Notes: generated from the sequence alone by a model not told the origin. 64,000 nucleotides of DNA from Tubulanus polymorphus (GCF_964204645.1 NC_134028.1:10395001-10459000); one strand, 5' to 3'; positions 32,842-45,835 are shown, numbered from the stretch's first letter. Made by a program: numbers and translations.

Positions 32842-35210
32842 AGTAGACCCCTAGGATAAGGTCACAATATCTCACTAAATGACGGCTCGTCAGCCTAAAT
32901 CATGTTCAACTAATATTTCGTACGAAATGTGGTTAACTCACGCTGTGAAAGAACATCTAGGGGGAGAGAGGGGTGAGAGGTACAACTAAGAAATTAAATA
33001 AATATAAGGCTCGAGTCTGAAGCGGAAATGTCAGTGACGATGGACAGATCCCAATATCTGAACCCGGCCCCAGGGCCGACTCGATAACACCTCCTCTTGA
33101 ACTACCACTACAGGGATTCTTCATCTTGGTTGGAATTCGCCTTCACTGGTGGTCCGACGCAGGGACTGATCAGTTCCCTGGCCCTCCATTCTTTCTTCGG
33201 GACACTCATCTCCGGTCCTCTTAGGAAGTAACACATCAAGGGAAGACTTGGTTTCGACCTGGACTACCACTGGCAGAATGGCTAATCGTCACCCGACAAA
33301 TGCCGAGACTCAAGAGGTTTAGTGAAACCAACGTATTATAATGCAACTGGAATGGTACTCTCACACCTTTCTCTCATTTAATAGCTCGAAAAAAATACCG
33401 CACGCAGCTTTGCTTGCGGGTATAAATGCACTAAGGCCATTGACGGCACCCGACTAAAATAATAAGGGGTTAATTCTACCCATATGATGTACACGCGGAT
33501 TGACGCGAGAGGTAGCCTGAACGGTTAGATCCCGCAGGTTCATAATACTAACGGTCAGATGGCTAAACTGCCTGATTGTCACAAGTTTGAACTAGACTAG
33601 CTCGGAATATGAGCGACTGGGAGACGGAGAGGGATAACCCTCGCCGTGTCCCAGTCCCAGCATCACAATGATGTGGCGACTCAATAACTTAATACTTTGC
33701 AATTTAATACTAAAACAGTCGATCGTCGATCGATAATACTATACGAGATATAGGACGGATAAGCCCCGAATAACAAAGGAAGGATTAAGGTAAGAGGGGG
33801 GGTGGGTCCAGCGACAGGGTCGGTACCCGGCCAGCCTGCAGTCTCTGCAGAATCCCATCGGACATCTTTCGGTGGATTGCGTAGACACTGCTTCATTCTT
33901 CGTCGTTCCACGGACCAATGAACCATTCCCGTCAGCGGTTGAATCTTCCACACCAAGCCTCATCTTACACCGGCAAGTCCCTCAGGGCGGCTGTACCATC
34001 CACACCAGTAGCCATCGTCTTCCATCTAGTACCATCGGCTGAAGGCAACCCGATACCGCGAGGACATCTGCCGAACACCAGCCACCGTCGCCGAAATCCA
34101 CCCACCCGGGACAGTCTTTCCACTTAGTTTGAAATTACAAGGTCGTCATTAGGAGCAACCCTTGATAAGACATTCTAATAATGATAGATTAGGATAAGGA
34201 ATTTGGATAAAAGAACATGGCGGTAACCGCAAAAACCGGGAAATCAAGGCCGCGGCAAGGCAATAATAATAATATATCAACTATCTTAACTGTAGTAACA
34301 AGTGATCACATCCCCTATCGGGACGTAAGAGGTAGCGCTTACATCGTAACTTGGAATATAGTATTTGTTGGTTAGAGAAAGCTAAATTGAACCATGCGAG
34401 TGGTCGATACTCAGATCAGAATCCCAAACTAGCGCGCTGCCCGCCTTATATAGGGCTCATTGTCCCCGCGTTGTCCTGATTGGCTACCCGCCTTTGTCCC
34501 CGCTACGCTCCAATAGGTTGAAAATCACGTGGTACGGCGTGACGTCACGATCACGCGTGATTAAGTTTGTAAACAACGACGCTCGATCTAACTTTTCCAT
34601 CATAAATTAGTTAATAAGAATTCCGGCCTGAACCGAGCATTAAATCTTAAAAAAGGAGGGATTTATTACCCGTGAATGGATTTATCGTTCGAATAGTTGA
34701 AAAATAACCGCCAGAAGAGGGAGCACCCGAACGGACCGCACCGCGGAGTGCCGAATTGAACCGGACCGAAAATCTGGGCGACTCGGCCTTCAGATCGGAA
34801 TTCTATTTCACAATATAATTTGACGACTAAAATGGTCTAGTATGAGAAGATTAAAAAAAATAAGGATTCTATTCCTCACGCGGTTTAACAACTGCAGAAA
34901 AGTGATTCCCCGGATAGTTTAAAACTCGGTAAGAACATAGTCTGGGTGAAATCCTTAACCGAACACAACTCGACCGGACGCGATATCGTGCCGCAGCATA
35001 AACCGGAAATCCGGCCCGGACACACAACAGCCATAAAGGAACAAGACGGATGATTAACGTTTGATAAAGTAGTTATAACATTATGACATTATGACGCTAT
35101 CTGTGGCGATTATTTCGTGACGCTATCTATGGCGATTAAAGGAAATTGATTTTGAATTTGGCGCTCTCGGCGCAATCACAGGGGAATTTCCGCTACAATT
35201 CAAAGGTGGC

Positions 35211-35251
35211 ACGATGATTTGTTTGCGGGCGGCCCGCAAACAAATCATCGT
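35211..35251. repeat. Perfect 20-bp-arm palindrome
   Basis: ACGATGATTTGTTTGCGGGC at 35211-35230, a single G, then its exact reverse complement to 35251. GC-rich centre in AT-rich surroundings. Confidence 0.9.
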
Positions 35252-38030
35252 TCTATGTATTACTGGTCAGGAAAAGAAGAAAATTATGTGAGGTAATGTT
35301 CATGTGTAGTAAAGGATTAAGATGTGAAGTAGAAGATTAAGAAATTATATAAACGGAAGCCAATCATTCATTGCGAGCGGGTGGATCCGATTGTTTTTGG
35401 ATTCTTTGCCACGCGGGCGGCCTTGGTAGGGATTTCAAGTGAAAATTTTCCAAACACTATAGAAACAATTTAAAGGGCCTAAATGAAAGAAGGGTTTAAT
35501 ATAAGATCATAGCAATTTACAGAACTAAAATCGGTTGAGCCGTTCAAAAGTTATGAAGGAATTTGTCGGCTGAAAATCGCACTTCTCAGCCATAGAGTCT
35601 TCATTAGGAAATGAACTAAAGGTCATAAGGTCAAATGGTGACCAAATGATCAATTTCTTAGTTAAGAAACAATTGAAAGTAGAAAAGAAACTTGTATATC
35701 TTTGGGAATTGTCATCCGATTTCAATCAAACTTGGGGAAAAATCAGAATAATAGTTTCCCTATTGATTATAAAACTTAAACTAATAATTAATTAAGCCAA
35801 TTAAGGGTAATTAGCTTAATTAATTGGCTCATTGCCAGATCCAGGTATTCATCAGCTAAAAGCAGAGGATAAATGTTTACTTATTTGTGTTACAACTTTA
35901 CAGGGATAAATATATGCGACCATAATTTGTTGCAGACCTCGCAACACATAGAAATTGGTTGCCATGGTAACCACTATAGCAACAATTGATTCTTGGGATC
36001 AATATGGTTGCCGGCGCTCGGAAAGTATTTCAAACCCAAAAACGCATCATGATTGGTATCAAAATGACCGTATTTATCCCAGCTTCCTCTATTTAATCAG
36101 GATTCATGCATTCAGTTGATTGGTAAGAAAATATTAGAGATCGAATAAGAATTCTTGAATTTCAAATTTAGGCCAAGTTGCGTTAGGCCTATAGGATCTT
36201 CATAGCTGAAGAAGATCCAGAAGGAACCTTTTTGGTATATAAAGTACTCGAAGAAGGATTTATTAATTTACACTTTTATCTTTTGCAGGTGACTCCAAGA
36301 AATATGGTGAAGTTAAATAAGCCGAACCCATGTTGAAAAAATCATTATGCGAAATGTAGAATTGTAGGCAAATCCCTTAAAGCTTAGGCCTACCACTGGC
36401 TGAAGGGAGTAATTTAAACTGCAACCTTCTTATCTGAATAAGCTTCAATAGATAAGTTAATGGATTTGTGGATTGAGAATTTGATTGCTTGTAATTAATA
36501 AAATACAGCAATTAGAAATTTTGTGGCGGCCCAAGTCCAAAGATGTTCATAAGAGTTTGGCCATTTCAATTGTAGCTTATAGTTGATTAGTAAAACATAA
36601 ATAAATTATTATTTGATAAATAAATATTGTATTTTCATTTCAGTTTAGTTGTTATATGGTCAGTTTTATTGGGGAGAGGCAGGGGGCTCATCTAGCTGCT
36701 TTTTCAGTGTGATTGATGAGCCGAGCGAGGAGGTAGGCCTAAAAGGCCTTCAGAATAACACACGGGATTTCTTTAGCTTCATCGGTTACATCAACCCCAA
36801 AGTTGCTCAAAATAAAATTATTATCATAAACTTCATTGATCCTGGGAGAAAATGACTTAAAACAACTTAAAACTAGCGTAAACAGCTGATTTACACATGT
36901 AAACAAACGCTAACGCGAACCCGGAAGTGAATGAAAATGCCCGGATGTAGCAATTTTTTCGATACTTCCCAACTTTACAGCAATTTCCGGGGAAGACGGC
37001 TTAACGAATCAAACTAAAACCTTTTGCTATATACACTAAAACTACTATATTTTTACACCTGGGGGAGAACTAATTTCTAAATTTCATAATTTGATGAAAT
37101 ATATTGCATTTAAAACTTTATAGTGTCGCAAAATCGGTCAAATTGCCGGTACAAACAAGTACGGCATACCTGGATGTCAATCAAGAACTTTTGAAAACAC
37201 CTGTGAAGGTTTCGTGATCCCCAGTCCCGCCCCTTTTTTGCGAGATCGCCTAGAGGTTGGGCATCTCAAAACTGCATTTTTCGAAATCCGCGGTGAAGAG
37301 TACACGCGCACCTGTCAATCAACAATCTATAGTTGGCTAGAGTCCAACAGCTTGTAACTCGCGAACTACGCCGCGCATCAACATCGAATTTTCAACACAG
37401 TACAAGATGCTTATTATCTTCCCTCGAAAATTTAGTTCAAGTAAATCGGATGACAATTACTGAATTTATCAAGTTCATAACTTTTGAAGTGGGAAAAAAC
37501 GGCACTATGGCCGGTTTTGATCACGTGATCTGAAAACCCTAGCCTTGGTTCCCGGCAGCCGAAGTTTCATTTGAAAATTAATTCGTTGGGATGAATAAAA
37601 ATCTAAGAATTTTTAAATCTAAGAATAGTTGATTCCTACTCTTAATTCCATCTAGCGACTCCCTTTTGAAATTTAAAACTAATCATTCCTAGCTCACAAA
37701 CGGTATATAAACCTCGAAAATCTTTTACTAGTAATAATTCTAGCTTATCTCGGAATTTACCAATAATCCCTTAATGTGAAATTAAACTAGTGATGTCCAG
37801 CTTAGAGACTCGAAATTTACGCATACACTTGTGAAATTAAAAGGGCCATGATTTCAGTTCAGAAACAGGGAATTTACCTAAATCACTTGTGAAATGCGAT
37901 GATTTCAGCTCCAGAAATGTAACTGTGTGAGATCGCTGTCTTGAAAAGAATCATTTGTTGTTCTGGGCCCAGTTTCACAAAAAGGTTTAATGAAATTGTA
38001 TTATCTAGCGTTGTTAAAGATATGGGTTAG

Positions 38031-38656
38031 CCTATAAATTATCAAATATATGTTTAGAATATGACACAGTAACTGATGAAAATATTTCAAGCACAATTCA
38101 AACTCAATATGATCAAGGATTTTCATTATTATATGATTATATTGATAAATTTAAAACTGTAACTATTTATGCACATGATGAAATAATCAATGAAAATATC
38201 AACTTCCCAAGAAGATCTATCAAAGGTATATTAATATTTTTTACAATTGCAACATATTCTAATGGTGCAATACAGGTTGATAATTATTATAATCCTGAAA
38301 TAACAAAAGTAGAAATAACAATTGAAGGTATAGCAAATAAGATATTTAGTCAGGGAATGAGAATGATTGATTAATGGCCAGAAATTAGAAAACATTTTAT
38401 GAATGAAAAAGTAAAATCATCTGAAAATTGTAATATTAATCAAAATGATTATTATACCGGCAATAAATATGCATTATGGTTAGATTTTAGAACAACAGAG
38501 GATAATTCATTACATGGTTCTGGGAAGGAATTATTCATTATTATTATATGAATTATTCATGAAAAAGGAAGTTTAAATTTCAAAATGCACATTTATATTT
38601 CATCTGATGCGCAATTAAATATCATAAATTCTCAATTGAAAAGTGTTATGTATTAG
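38031..38656 (+). pseudogene. Polinton B major capsid protein, C-terminal half
   Basis: Begins abruptly at ~38031 (TATAAATTATCAAATATATG), in register with 52050 of Polinton C, and runs to TAG at 38654-38656. About 200 codons remain, with an in-frame TAA at ~38373 (next to RMID) and a scrambled segment near 38525-38565. The missing N-terminal half and the abrupt start mean the left part of Polinton B was deleted or recombined away here. Confidence 0.7.
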
Positions 38657-38688
38657 AATTTTAATTTTAATAAAAAATTCTATAATAA

Positions 38689-39496
38689 ATGGCTGGCGGA
38701 ATATATGAAATACAAAGTTCAAGTGAAATGATATCAGATATATATTATGTAATACCTTATGATGAATATAGTAAGTATTTTGGAGATTACTTTAATCAAT
38801 TCAAAAATAGAATAACTAAAATAGATAATAATAAAAGTGGTGTTGTTGATAATTTAAGTAATGAAATTCATAATAATGTTATACCTTCTACATCTGATAA
38901 TGTTATACCTTCTACATATAATAATGAAATAATATTAAATCATAGTGAAATAGAAATTATTGTGGTTATTGTAAAGGTGAATTTTTCAAACAGCCCATCA
39001 AATTGGAATAACCATATGAATACAGCTGTACATATTACTAATGTTATTAAACGTGTTGGTTTAAGAGAATTTATAGAACACCCATTTAGATATGTAACAA
39101 AGTTTGTTTCAAATAAAAAAATAAATGGTAAAGATTTATATAAAGATTTATTAGGTGAATTTTTAACAAAGGAACCTGAACCTGAAGTAAAGATGAATTA
39201 GATTTAGCTGACGCTAATAAAATATTAGGATCAAACATTGTAAATAAAGTATTAAGGCCAAACACTAAGAGAGAGGATAAAGTTACAGATAAGCATATTG
39301 ATAATTAAGATTATATAGATACAGATTGGACGAAACGTAAAGTAGTAACTATCAATGATGCGGTAGATAGGATGAAAAAGGATTATAATGAAGAAATTTA
39401 TGATGACCCGGTAGATAAGTTTAATAAAATGTTGGAGTCTGATGATGAATTGGAGGATGGTGATAAAAATGATGTTAATTATTACAAACTCACATA
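38689..39496 (+). pseudogene. Polinton B repeat/zinc-finger protein (degraded)
   Basis: Homologue of the 285-residue protein at 52711-53568; start in AATAAATGG. The first 170 codons are open (to 39201), but a pair of compensating frameshifts near 38955-38990 destroys the CxxC half of the zinc finger (reads IVVIVKVNFSNSPS). Only two NVIPSTS units are present, against four in copy C. Beyond 39201, stops and shifts continue through an acidic tail to TAA at 39494-39496. Confidence 0.65.
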
Positions 39497-39544
39497 ATAT
39501 ATTAGTTGAAAATGGTATAAAATAATAGTTAATAAAAAAGGGGT

Positions 39545-39835
39545 TTTAAGCATTTAGGTATCTAATACGTATTTAATACGTATCTAAGTATTTATGTATC
39601 TAATATGTATTAATCTATATAACCTTTATTATTTTCAAACTTAGTTTAAAAAATGAAAATATATATGTTGAAAAATTAAAATAAATAATATATATTTAAA
39701 AAAGGGGGTTTTAAGTATTAATGTATCTAATACGTACCTAATACGTATCTAATACGTACCTAATACGCACCTAATACGTACCTAATACGTATCTAATACG
39801 TATTAAGGTATCTAATACGTATCTAATACATAAAT
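39545..39835. repeat. Iterons at the convergent junction of Polinton B
   Basis: Dense ~11-bp units of the type CTAATACGTAT / CTAATACGTAC at 39721-39831, and looser units at 39555-39610. Each unit centres on the palindrome TACGTA. Lies between the last rightward and the first leftward gene, the same place as in copy C. Confidence 0.8.
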
Positions 39836-39844
39836 GCTTGAAAT

Positions 39845-40433
39845 ACCTTATTTTATAAATTTATATTCATAAGGAAATTGAATAATTTTCAGCCTTTATT
39901 ATTCTTTAATTTATTCATATATTCATCATGTAATTCAGTAGGTATAATTTGATTTTCTTCCAATGATTGTTGCATTGATTTTCTATCTTTGTTATAAAAT
40001 AATACTAGAAATCTTATGTTTTCTCTAAAGTCTTTAACAATTGAATTATATTTTTGATTTAAAACCCATATTGTTATCCCAAAATGTCTTCCAGAGAAAG
40101 CTAGATAACATAACTCACTTTCTCTAACTTTTGAATCATGTAAATTTGCACAATCATCTATAATAAATAATGTATTAGATCCTTTATAAATATCAATTGG
40201 TATTTTAATACAATTATCTAAATTTTCTTTTACTGTTTTAGGATCTAATATAATAAACTTTTTTATCTTAACTATATCTCTATTATATGTTTTATTCATT
40301 TCATAAGTAGGGCAAAATAATATTATATTATCAAAATGATTCTTATGAATAGTTTCTAACAAATCTAATATGAAATGCGTTTTACCACAATTTGTTACTC
40401 CAGTAACTAACATATAAATAAATCTTTATTCAT
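39845..40433 (-). pseudogene. Polinton B packaging ATPase (near-intact, N-terminal deletion)
   Basis: Walker A GVTNCGKT and Walker B LFIIDDC are intact and most of the frame is open (39889-40413). A small deletion relative to copy C, just after the start in AATAAATGA (40431-40433), removes the EPHN segment and shifts the frame. A stop after KLKNNKG cuts off the conserved tail (FPYEYKF, still readable to ~39850). A32-like packaging ATPase of virus-like Polintons. Confidence 0.75.
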
Positions 40434-41100
40434 TTATTCTTTTAATTTTACTAGGTAAAATCCATTCATTAAATTTATCATCATAGCCTTTGTATTTCAC
40501 TAAAGAATACGTTTTACCCTTAAGTGTTTTTGTTTTCAATACTTTTTCTATTTTGTATTCTACTCCATCTGGATTTGGTACAAGTGATAATTCTTGTTCA
40601 TAAAAATAACCTATATCTTCATCTTTTAAATCTTCCAATTTATAAACAAAAGGTTTAGTTAATATTATCTTTTTAATCTTGAATATTTCTTCTGTAAAAT
40701 TTGGAGTATAACCTTTATAAAATGTTTTTCTATATTTAGATATTCTAACGTGTTGTCCAATTTTAAATTTAGATTCTCCAAATGTGTAACAAATGCTCCA
40801 TATAAATTATTCCAAACTATTTCTGAATTATCTTCTTTTCTAGCTTGTATAGGTTTCATACCAATACTTGAATGTTAAGAATTATTATAACCTTTCACAA
40901 AATCATCGAATACATCGATATATTTGTATGTTTCATTAGCAGTAAAATATTTACACATTCTAGTTTTCAATGTTTTATTGAATTTTTCTATAATAAATGC
41001 TTTTTTATCTGAGTGTGTTGAAAAATACTCTATATCGTTATCAGATAATAGTTTTTTAAAAATGTTTATTATAGAATTCTTTACCTTCATCAAATTGTAT
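40434..41100 (-). pseudogene. Polinton B integrase, C-terminal part with chromodomain
   Basis: From 40434 upward: chromodomain-like tail (YKIEKVLKTKTLKGKTYSLV then KYKGYDDKFNEWILP), linker (KPIQARKEDNSEIVWNNLYG) and part of the catalytic core including HSDKKAFIIEKFNKTLK, which carries the catalytic Glu. Broken by frameshifts near 40790 and 40870. The gene stops abruptly at 41100, where a LINE begins; its N-terminus reappears at 62326-62407. Confidence 0.75.
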
Positions 41101-41167
41101 AACCAACGTTTCAACTATTTAAAGACTCTTGTCTCGAAACATGAATACAAAATAATTGGTCTCTGTG
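41101..41167 (+). pseudogene. LINE endonuclease, left fragment (5' of Polinton C)
   Basis: Reads NQRFNYLKTLVSKHEYKIIG and LC, the start of an apurinic-type endonuclease domain. It continues in frame at 59115 when Polinton C and one copy of its 6-bp target duplication are removed. The LINE is 5'-truncated here against Polinton B sequence. Confidence 0.75.
41162..41167. repeat. Polinton C target-site duplication, left (TCTGTG)
   Basis: Six bases directly abutting the terminal AGTAATAGGGG; the same six follow the right end at 59109-59114. Six bp is the Polinton/Maverick hallmark. Confidence 0.9.
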
Positions 41168-41576
41168 AGTAATAGGGGTAATGGGCTTTCAAGCCAAAGG
41201 TCGAACGGTCGAGTTCATTAAAAACAAAACATTAAAAGTAATTTAAAACTATAATATATTTTCATAACCGTGTGTATTTTATATTATAACTAAACATTTA
41301 TTCTAAGATATATATAATTTTAATTTAAAAAGCATATTGTATTAAATCAATTGGTCGCTCCACTTCGCTACCGCTCCGCTCCGCGACCAATTGATTTATT
41401 TACAATACACAAATTCATATAATCAAATATATTTTAATAATAATAATTATTCTATTATTCAACTGAAATACACACGGTTATGAAAATATATTATAGTTTT
41501 AAATTAATTTTAATATTTGTTATTAATGAACTCGACCATTCAACCTTTAACCTGAAAGCCCATTACCCCTATTACT
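41168..41576. repeat. 409-bp terminal palindrome, left
   Basis: The outer part of the terminal repeat is self-complementary: it begins AGTAATAGGGGTAATGGGCT and ends with the reverse complement of that. The outer and inner arms differ at several sites. The core is a 15-bp stem AAATCAATTGGTCGC (41344-41358, 41383-41397) around a 24-base GC-rich loop. Confidence 0.85.
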
Positions 41577-41728
41577 CTTAAAATAATCATATACATGAAT
41601 AACATTTAAATTGACAGATTATTCAATATAAAAGTATATATTTACAACATTATTTCAATATTCATATTTGTGTGAGTTAGATTTTTAAACATTAAAAGTG
41701 TTAGTAAAGTGTGATTGAAATAATACAT
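41168..41728. repeat. Polinton C left terminal inverted repeat
   Basis: About 561 bp, matching the reverse complement of 58545-59108 with a few percent difference. Similarity ends inside GATTGAAATAATRCAT. Confidence 0.9.
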
Positions 41729-41782
41729 GATATAAATCATTGAACTTCTAAAATCAATTTAAAAAAAAAATTTAGTATTAAA

Positions 41783-42359
41783 ATGGATGCAAATAAGTAC
41801 TACTGTCCAACATGTAATATCAATATAGATAAATCCCAAAAAGCAAGACACAATAAAACTAAAACACATTTAGAGAATAAATTGAAATTAGAATATGAAG
41901 ATGATATATTAGAAACTAAATTAGATGAATTAAAGAATGAAAAAGAAATATACAAATGTGATACATGTAATCAATCATTCAGTGATAAAAGATATTATAA
42001 TGAACATTTAAAATCTAAAAGTCATATTAGAAATAAGAATAATGATATTTAAGGCGAAGATTACTTTGATAAAGATAATGATAAGAAACAGAAGACAATT
42101 AAAAGCATAAAAAATAAATTAAACAATAAAAGACCATACATGGAAGATGTAAGAAATTATATTAATTCATTAGATAATAAAAAAGATATGGAGATAACCG
42201 AAGCATTTAAAAGTGATATTGGTCCAGCAGCTATCGAGTTTAAATTTCATAAAGGAAAAACATAAGAAGAAAATAAAAAACATTTAGAAAATATGAAAGA
42301 AATAATAAAAATAATAACTGATGTTGAATATCCTAAAATAAGTATTTCATCAGTATTTC
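41783..42359 (+). pseudogene. Zinc-finger protein, possibly the polymerase N-terminus
   Basis: Two C2H2 fingers (YYCPTCNINIDKSQKARHN..H and YKCDTCNQSFSDKRYYNEHL..H) in the first 85 residues, then a charged helical region. In-frame TAA codons occur at 42050-42052 and 42263-42265, and the frame shifts near 42350, after which the polymerase-associated region starts. It may be a separate DNA-binding protein or the N-terminal extension of PolB; the continuous similarity of composition and the lack of a TAAATG start further on favour the latter, weakly. Confidence 0.6.
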
Positions 42360-45300
42360 ATAAAATCTGAAGATAAACCAATATATAATATAAATTCTCA
42401 TTCACAACATATTATTTCAAAACAACATATAGATGATAAATTAGATAAATGTTATAATGAAGTAAAAACTAAAATAGAAGAGAAATATTTTGAAGGATCT
42501 GGTTTAATATTTGATGAAATAATATTTATGACTTTACATGTTTATAACACAAAATAAAATAAGTTAACTAAATCGGAACCAATTGATGAAAATAATGTAT
42601 CATATTATAAAGAACCAGATATTGAAGCATCGAGTTATATTAAACTACCATTTAAAACTAATGCTGTTATAATTGTACAAAATGAAGATGATAAATGTTT
42701 TCTATGGGCTATAATAAGTTGTTTACACCCAGTTGAAGATTATAAACAACATAGTTTTAGATTAACTCATTATAAACCATTTGAAAATATTTATAAGATA
42801 GATAAGTATCCTGTTATAACTAAAAACATCCCAAAAATAGAAAGAGATAATAATATAAAGATAAATGTATTTGATTTAATCAAATTACCAAATACAAAAG
42901 GTAACAACATAAAACATTATACATTAGAACCTTTATACCTATCAAAAGATTATGATTCAAACGATGTTATAGATATACTATATTATGAGAATCATTATAT
43001 GTGGATTAAACAAATCGATTTATTTTTTAAATCAGAAAGTGATCACCATAAAATATATCTTTGTAGAAAATGTTTACATAGATTCAGTAATGAAAGTACA
43101 TTATTAAATCATAAACAATTATGTGAAAATCATGATTATTGTTAATTAGTTTTACCAAATGAAAAGGATAAAATATTAGAATTCAAAAAATATGATTACA
43201 AAAATAAAGTAATATATGTAGATTTTGAATCATTAAATGAAGAATTAACTGATCAAGATAGAAAAGAAATATATTATAAAAGAAAGAAATTAAATTCTAA
43301 TGAAAACGATTATTCTGAAGAACCACCAAAAACAAATACTATTAAAAAGATTCATCAATCAGCTGCAGCTTTTGGGTTATATATTAAATCTGATAATCCA
43401 GAACTAATTGAAAGTGAATATTATGATTATAGAAATGAAAATGTTATCAATCATTTTTGTGACTTATTAATTGAATATGATATAAGATTTAGTAAATTAT
43501 TGAATACAAATATAGGAATTATAATGACAGAAAAAGATAAAGAAGAATTTGCGTTTGCGGATAAATGTTATTATTGTGAAAAGATATTTAATTATAAAGA
43601 TAAAAAAGGAAGAGACCATGATCATTTGAACGGAAAGTTTAGAGGCGCTGCACATGAGAATTGTAACTTATAAGCTAAGAAAATTAACTTTGTACCAGTT
43701 ATATTTCATAATCTATCAGGATATGATGCACATTTATTCATCAAACAGTTATGCCATAAAATAGAAGAAATTAATAATGAAATAGAAAGATTAAATTCAA
43801 ATAGATTAAAAGATAAAATACCAACTTATAAATTTAGAATGTTAGCTAAACATCTAAGAATTATATATCATTCCAATTTGGTTGCCTAAGATTTATAGAT
43901 TCATATAGATTTTTAAATAGTTCATTAGATAACTTATCAAAATCATTAGTTGATGATGAATTAAAGATATTAAAAGAATATTACCCAAATAATGATGATT
44001 TTCAATTAATGAGATATAAAGGCGCAATTCCATATTCATTTTATAAATCACATAATGATTTCAATATAACTGAATTATTAAAAGAACAATTTTATGATGA
44101 ATTAAAAAATGAATATGTTAATGATGAAGTATATAATAGAACATTGAATATTTGGAATCATTTCAAAATAGAAAATCTTGGACAATTAGTAGATTCATAT
44201 CTAAAATCAGATGTATTATTATTGACCGATATATTCGAAAGGTTTAGAGATGTAAACCTAAAATATTTCAATATTGATCCTTGTCATTGTTATTCATCAC
44301 CAGGTTTAACATGGGATTGTGGATTAAAATTTACAGATATAAAAATGGATTTGTTAACAAATATAGATCAATTATTATTATTTGAAAAATCTATAAGAGG
44401 AGGAGTTTCAGGTGTATTAGGTGATAGATATTTCAATGTAAATGATAACCCTGGATATAAGTTATTATATATAGATGCAAATAATTTGTATGGTTGGGCA
44501 ATGATGGAACCACAACCTTATCGAGTATTTGAAATAAGTGAAGTTTTACAGAATGAAAATAATGATAAATTTGATTGGAAGAAAAGAATCCTAGATATTG
44601 CAGATGATTCAGATACTGGTTACTTCTTTGTTGTAGATTTAGAATATCCTGAACATATTAAATTTAAATCTAGAAATCTAGCTTACTGTCCCGAACATAA
44701 AACTGTAACTCATGAAGAATTATAAAATTACCAAAAAAGAATTAAACCCGAAAATCATATTCATACAGAAAAGTTAATGGTTACTCAAGAAGATAAATAT
44801 AATTATGTAGTACATTATAGAATGTTAAAGTTTTATCTAAAACAAGGAATGGTTCTAAAAAAGTACATAGATATATTTCATTTAGTCAATCTAAGTGGTT
44901 AGAAAAATATCTAGATTTTAACACCAAACAGAGAACTGAAGCTAAAACTGATTTCAAGAAAGATTTCTTCAAGTTAATGAATAATGCATTCTATGGTAAG
45001 ACTTGTGAAAATATTAGAAATAGAAATGATATTGAGTTAGTAAGTAATGGTAAAAGAATTAGACATTTACAAACATATCCTAAGTTCATTGGTAACAGAA
45101 TATTTGATGAAAATTTAGCTGCAGTTAAGATGAGAAGAACTTCTATGAAATTTAATAAACCAATTTATGTTGGCGCTTCAGTTTTAGAATTATCAAAATT
45201 ACTAATGTATGAATTCTATTATAATGTATTACAACCACTTTTTGGAGAAAAACATATAGAAATACTATATTTTGATACCGACAGTTACATATTAAAGATA

Positions 45301-45806
45301 AAAACTGATAACATAACTGATGATTTAAAAACATTAAAACATCATTTTGATTTCAGTAATTATCCTAAAATCATGAATTGTTTAGCAATGATAATAAAAA
45401 AGTTCCCGGTAAATTCAAAGATGAATTAGGTGGTGAAGAAATGATTGAATTCATAGGTATTAGATCTAAAATGTATTCATATAAAACTAAAGAACATGAA
45501 GCTAAAAGGTTAAAAGGAATAACCAAAAGTGTAGTAGAAAAGAATATTCATTTCAAAGATTACATCAATTGTATATTCAATGAAGAAGTTAGAAAACATA
45601 AGATGAGATGTTTAAGATCTGAAGATCATGTAATGTTTATTGAAGAAATTGAAAAGATAAGTCTAAACCCATTTGATGATAAAAGATATATTTTAGATGA
45701 TGGAATTCATACAGTTGCTTATGGATGTAATTTAGATGAATACTTAAAATTTAAAAGAGAAGAAACAAAAGAGAACGAGATAATGAAAAGAATTCTAACG
45801 TGTTAA
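42360..45806 (+). pseudogene. Protein-primed type DNA polymerase B (PolB), broken
   Basis: Replicative polymerase of Polintons. Order: N-terminal region (AVIIVQNEDDKCFLWAIISC), zinc finger (CRKCLHRFSNESTLLNHKQLC), exonuclease motif I (VIYVDFESL), a treble-clef/HNH-like segment (CYYCEKIF...RDHDHLNGKFRGAAHENC), Exo II (FHNLSGYDAHLFI), Exo III (YLKSDVLLL), motif A (LLYIDANNLYGWAM), motif B (KLMNNAFYGKT), motif C (ILYFDTDSYIL). All catalytic residues survive. In-frame TAA lies at 42555, 43143, 43671 and 44723, with frameshifts near 43870, 44875 and 45380 (the last a one-base loss in an A-run). The family's usual length is ~1,100-1,250 aa. The HNH-like segment in front of Exo II is known in this family. 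Confidence 0.9.
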
Positions 45807-45835
45807 TCAAATTTTAATAAAAATATGTATTATAA

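Larger units (their letters stand above)
32245..38030. other. Gene-free interval with local repeats
   Basis: I find no protein-like frame in ~5.8 kb. Notable local structures are listed separately (32738, 35211). 35080-35145 has two copies of GACGCTATCTRTGGCGATTA. 35790-35830 has an inverted repeat around TTAATTAAGCCAATTAA. The block 32250-35300 is more GC-rich and CpG-containing than its surroundings and could be an unrecognised non-coding element or host regulatory DNA. Confidence 0.35.

Noticed and set aside
39721-39831. Iterons as a CRISPR array
   Set aside because: Units are ~11 bp with no spacers, and the context is an animal genome.
41783-45806. Alternative genetic code (TAA read as an amino acid) in Polinton C
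   Set aside because: TAA is also the normal terminator of intact neighbouring genes, and true frameshifts are present as well; decay or error is simpler.
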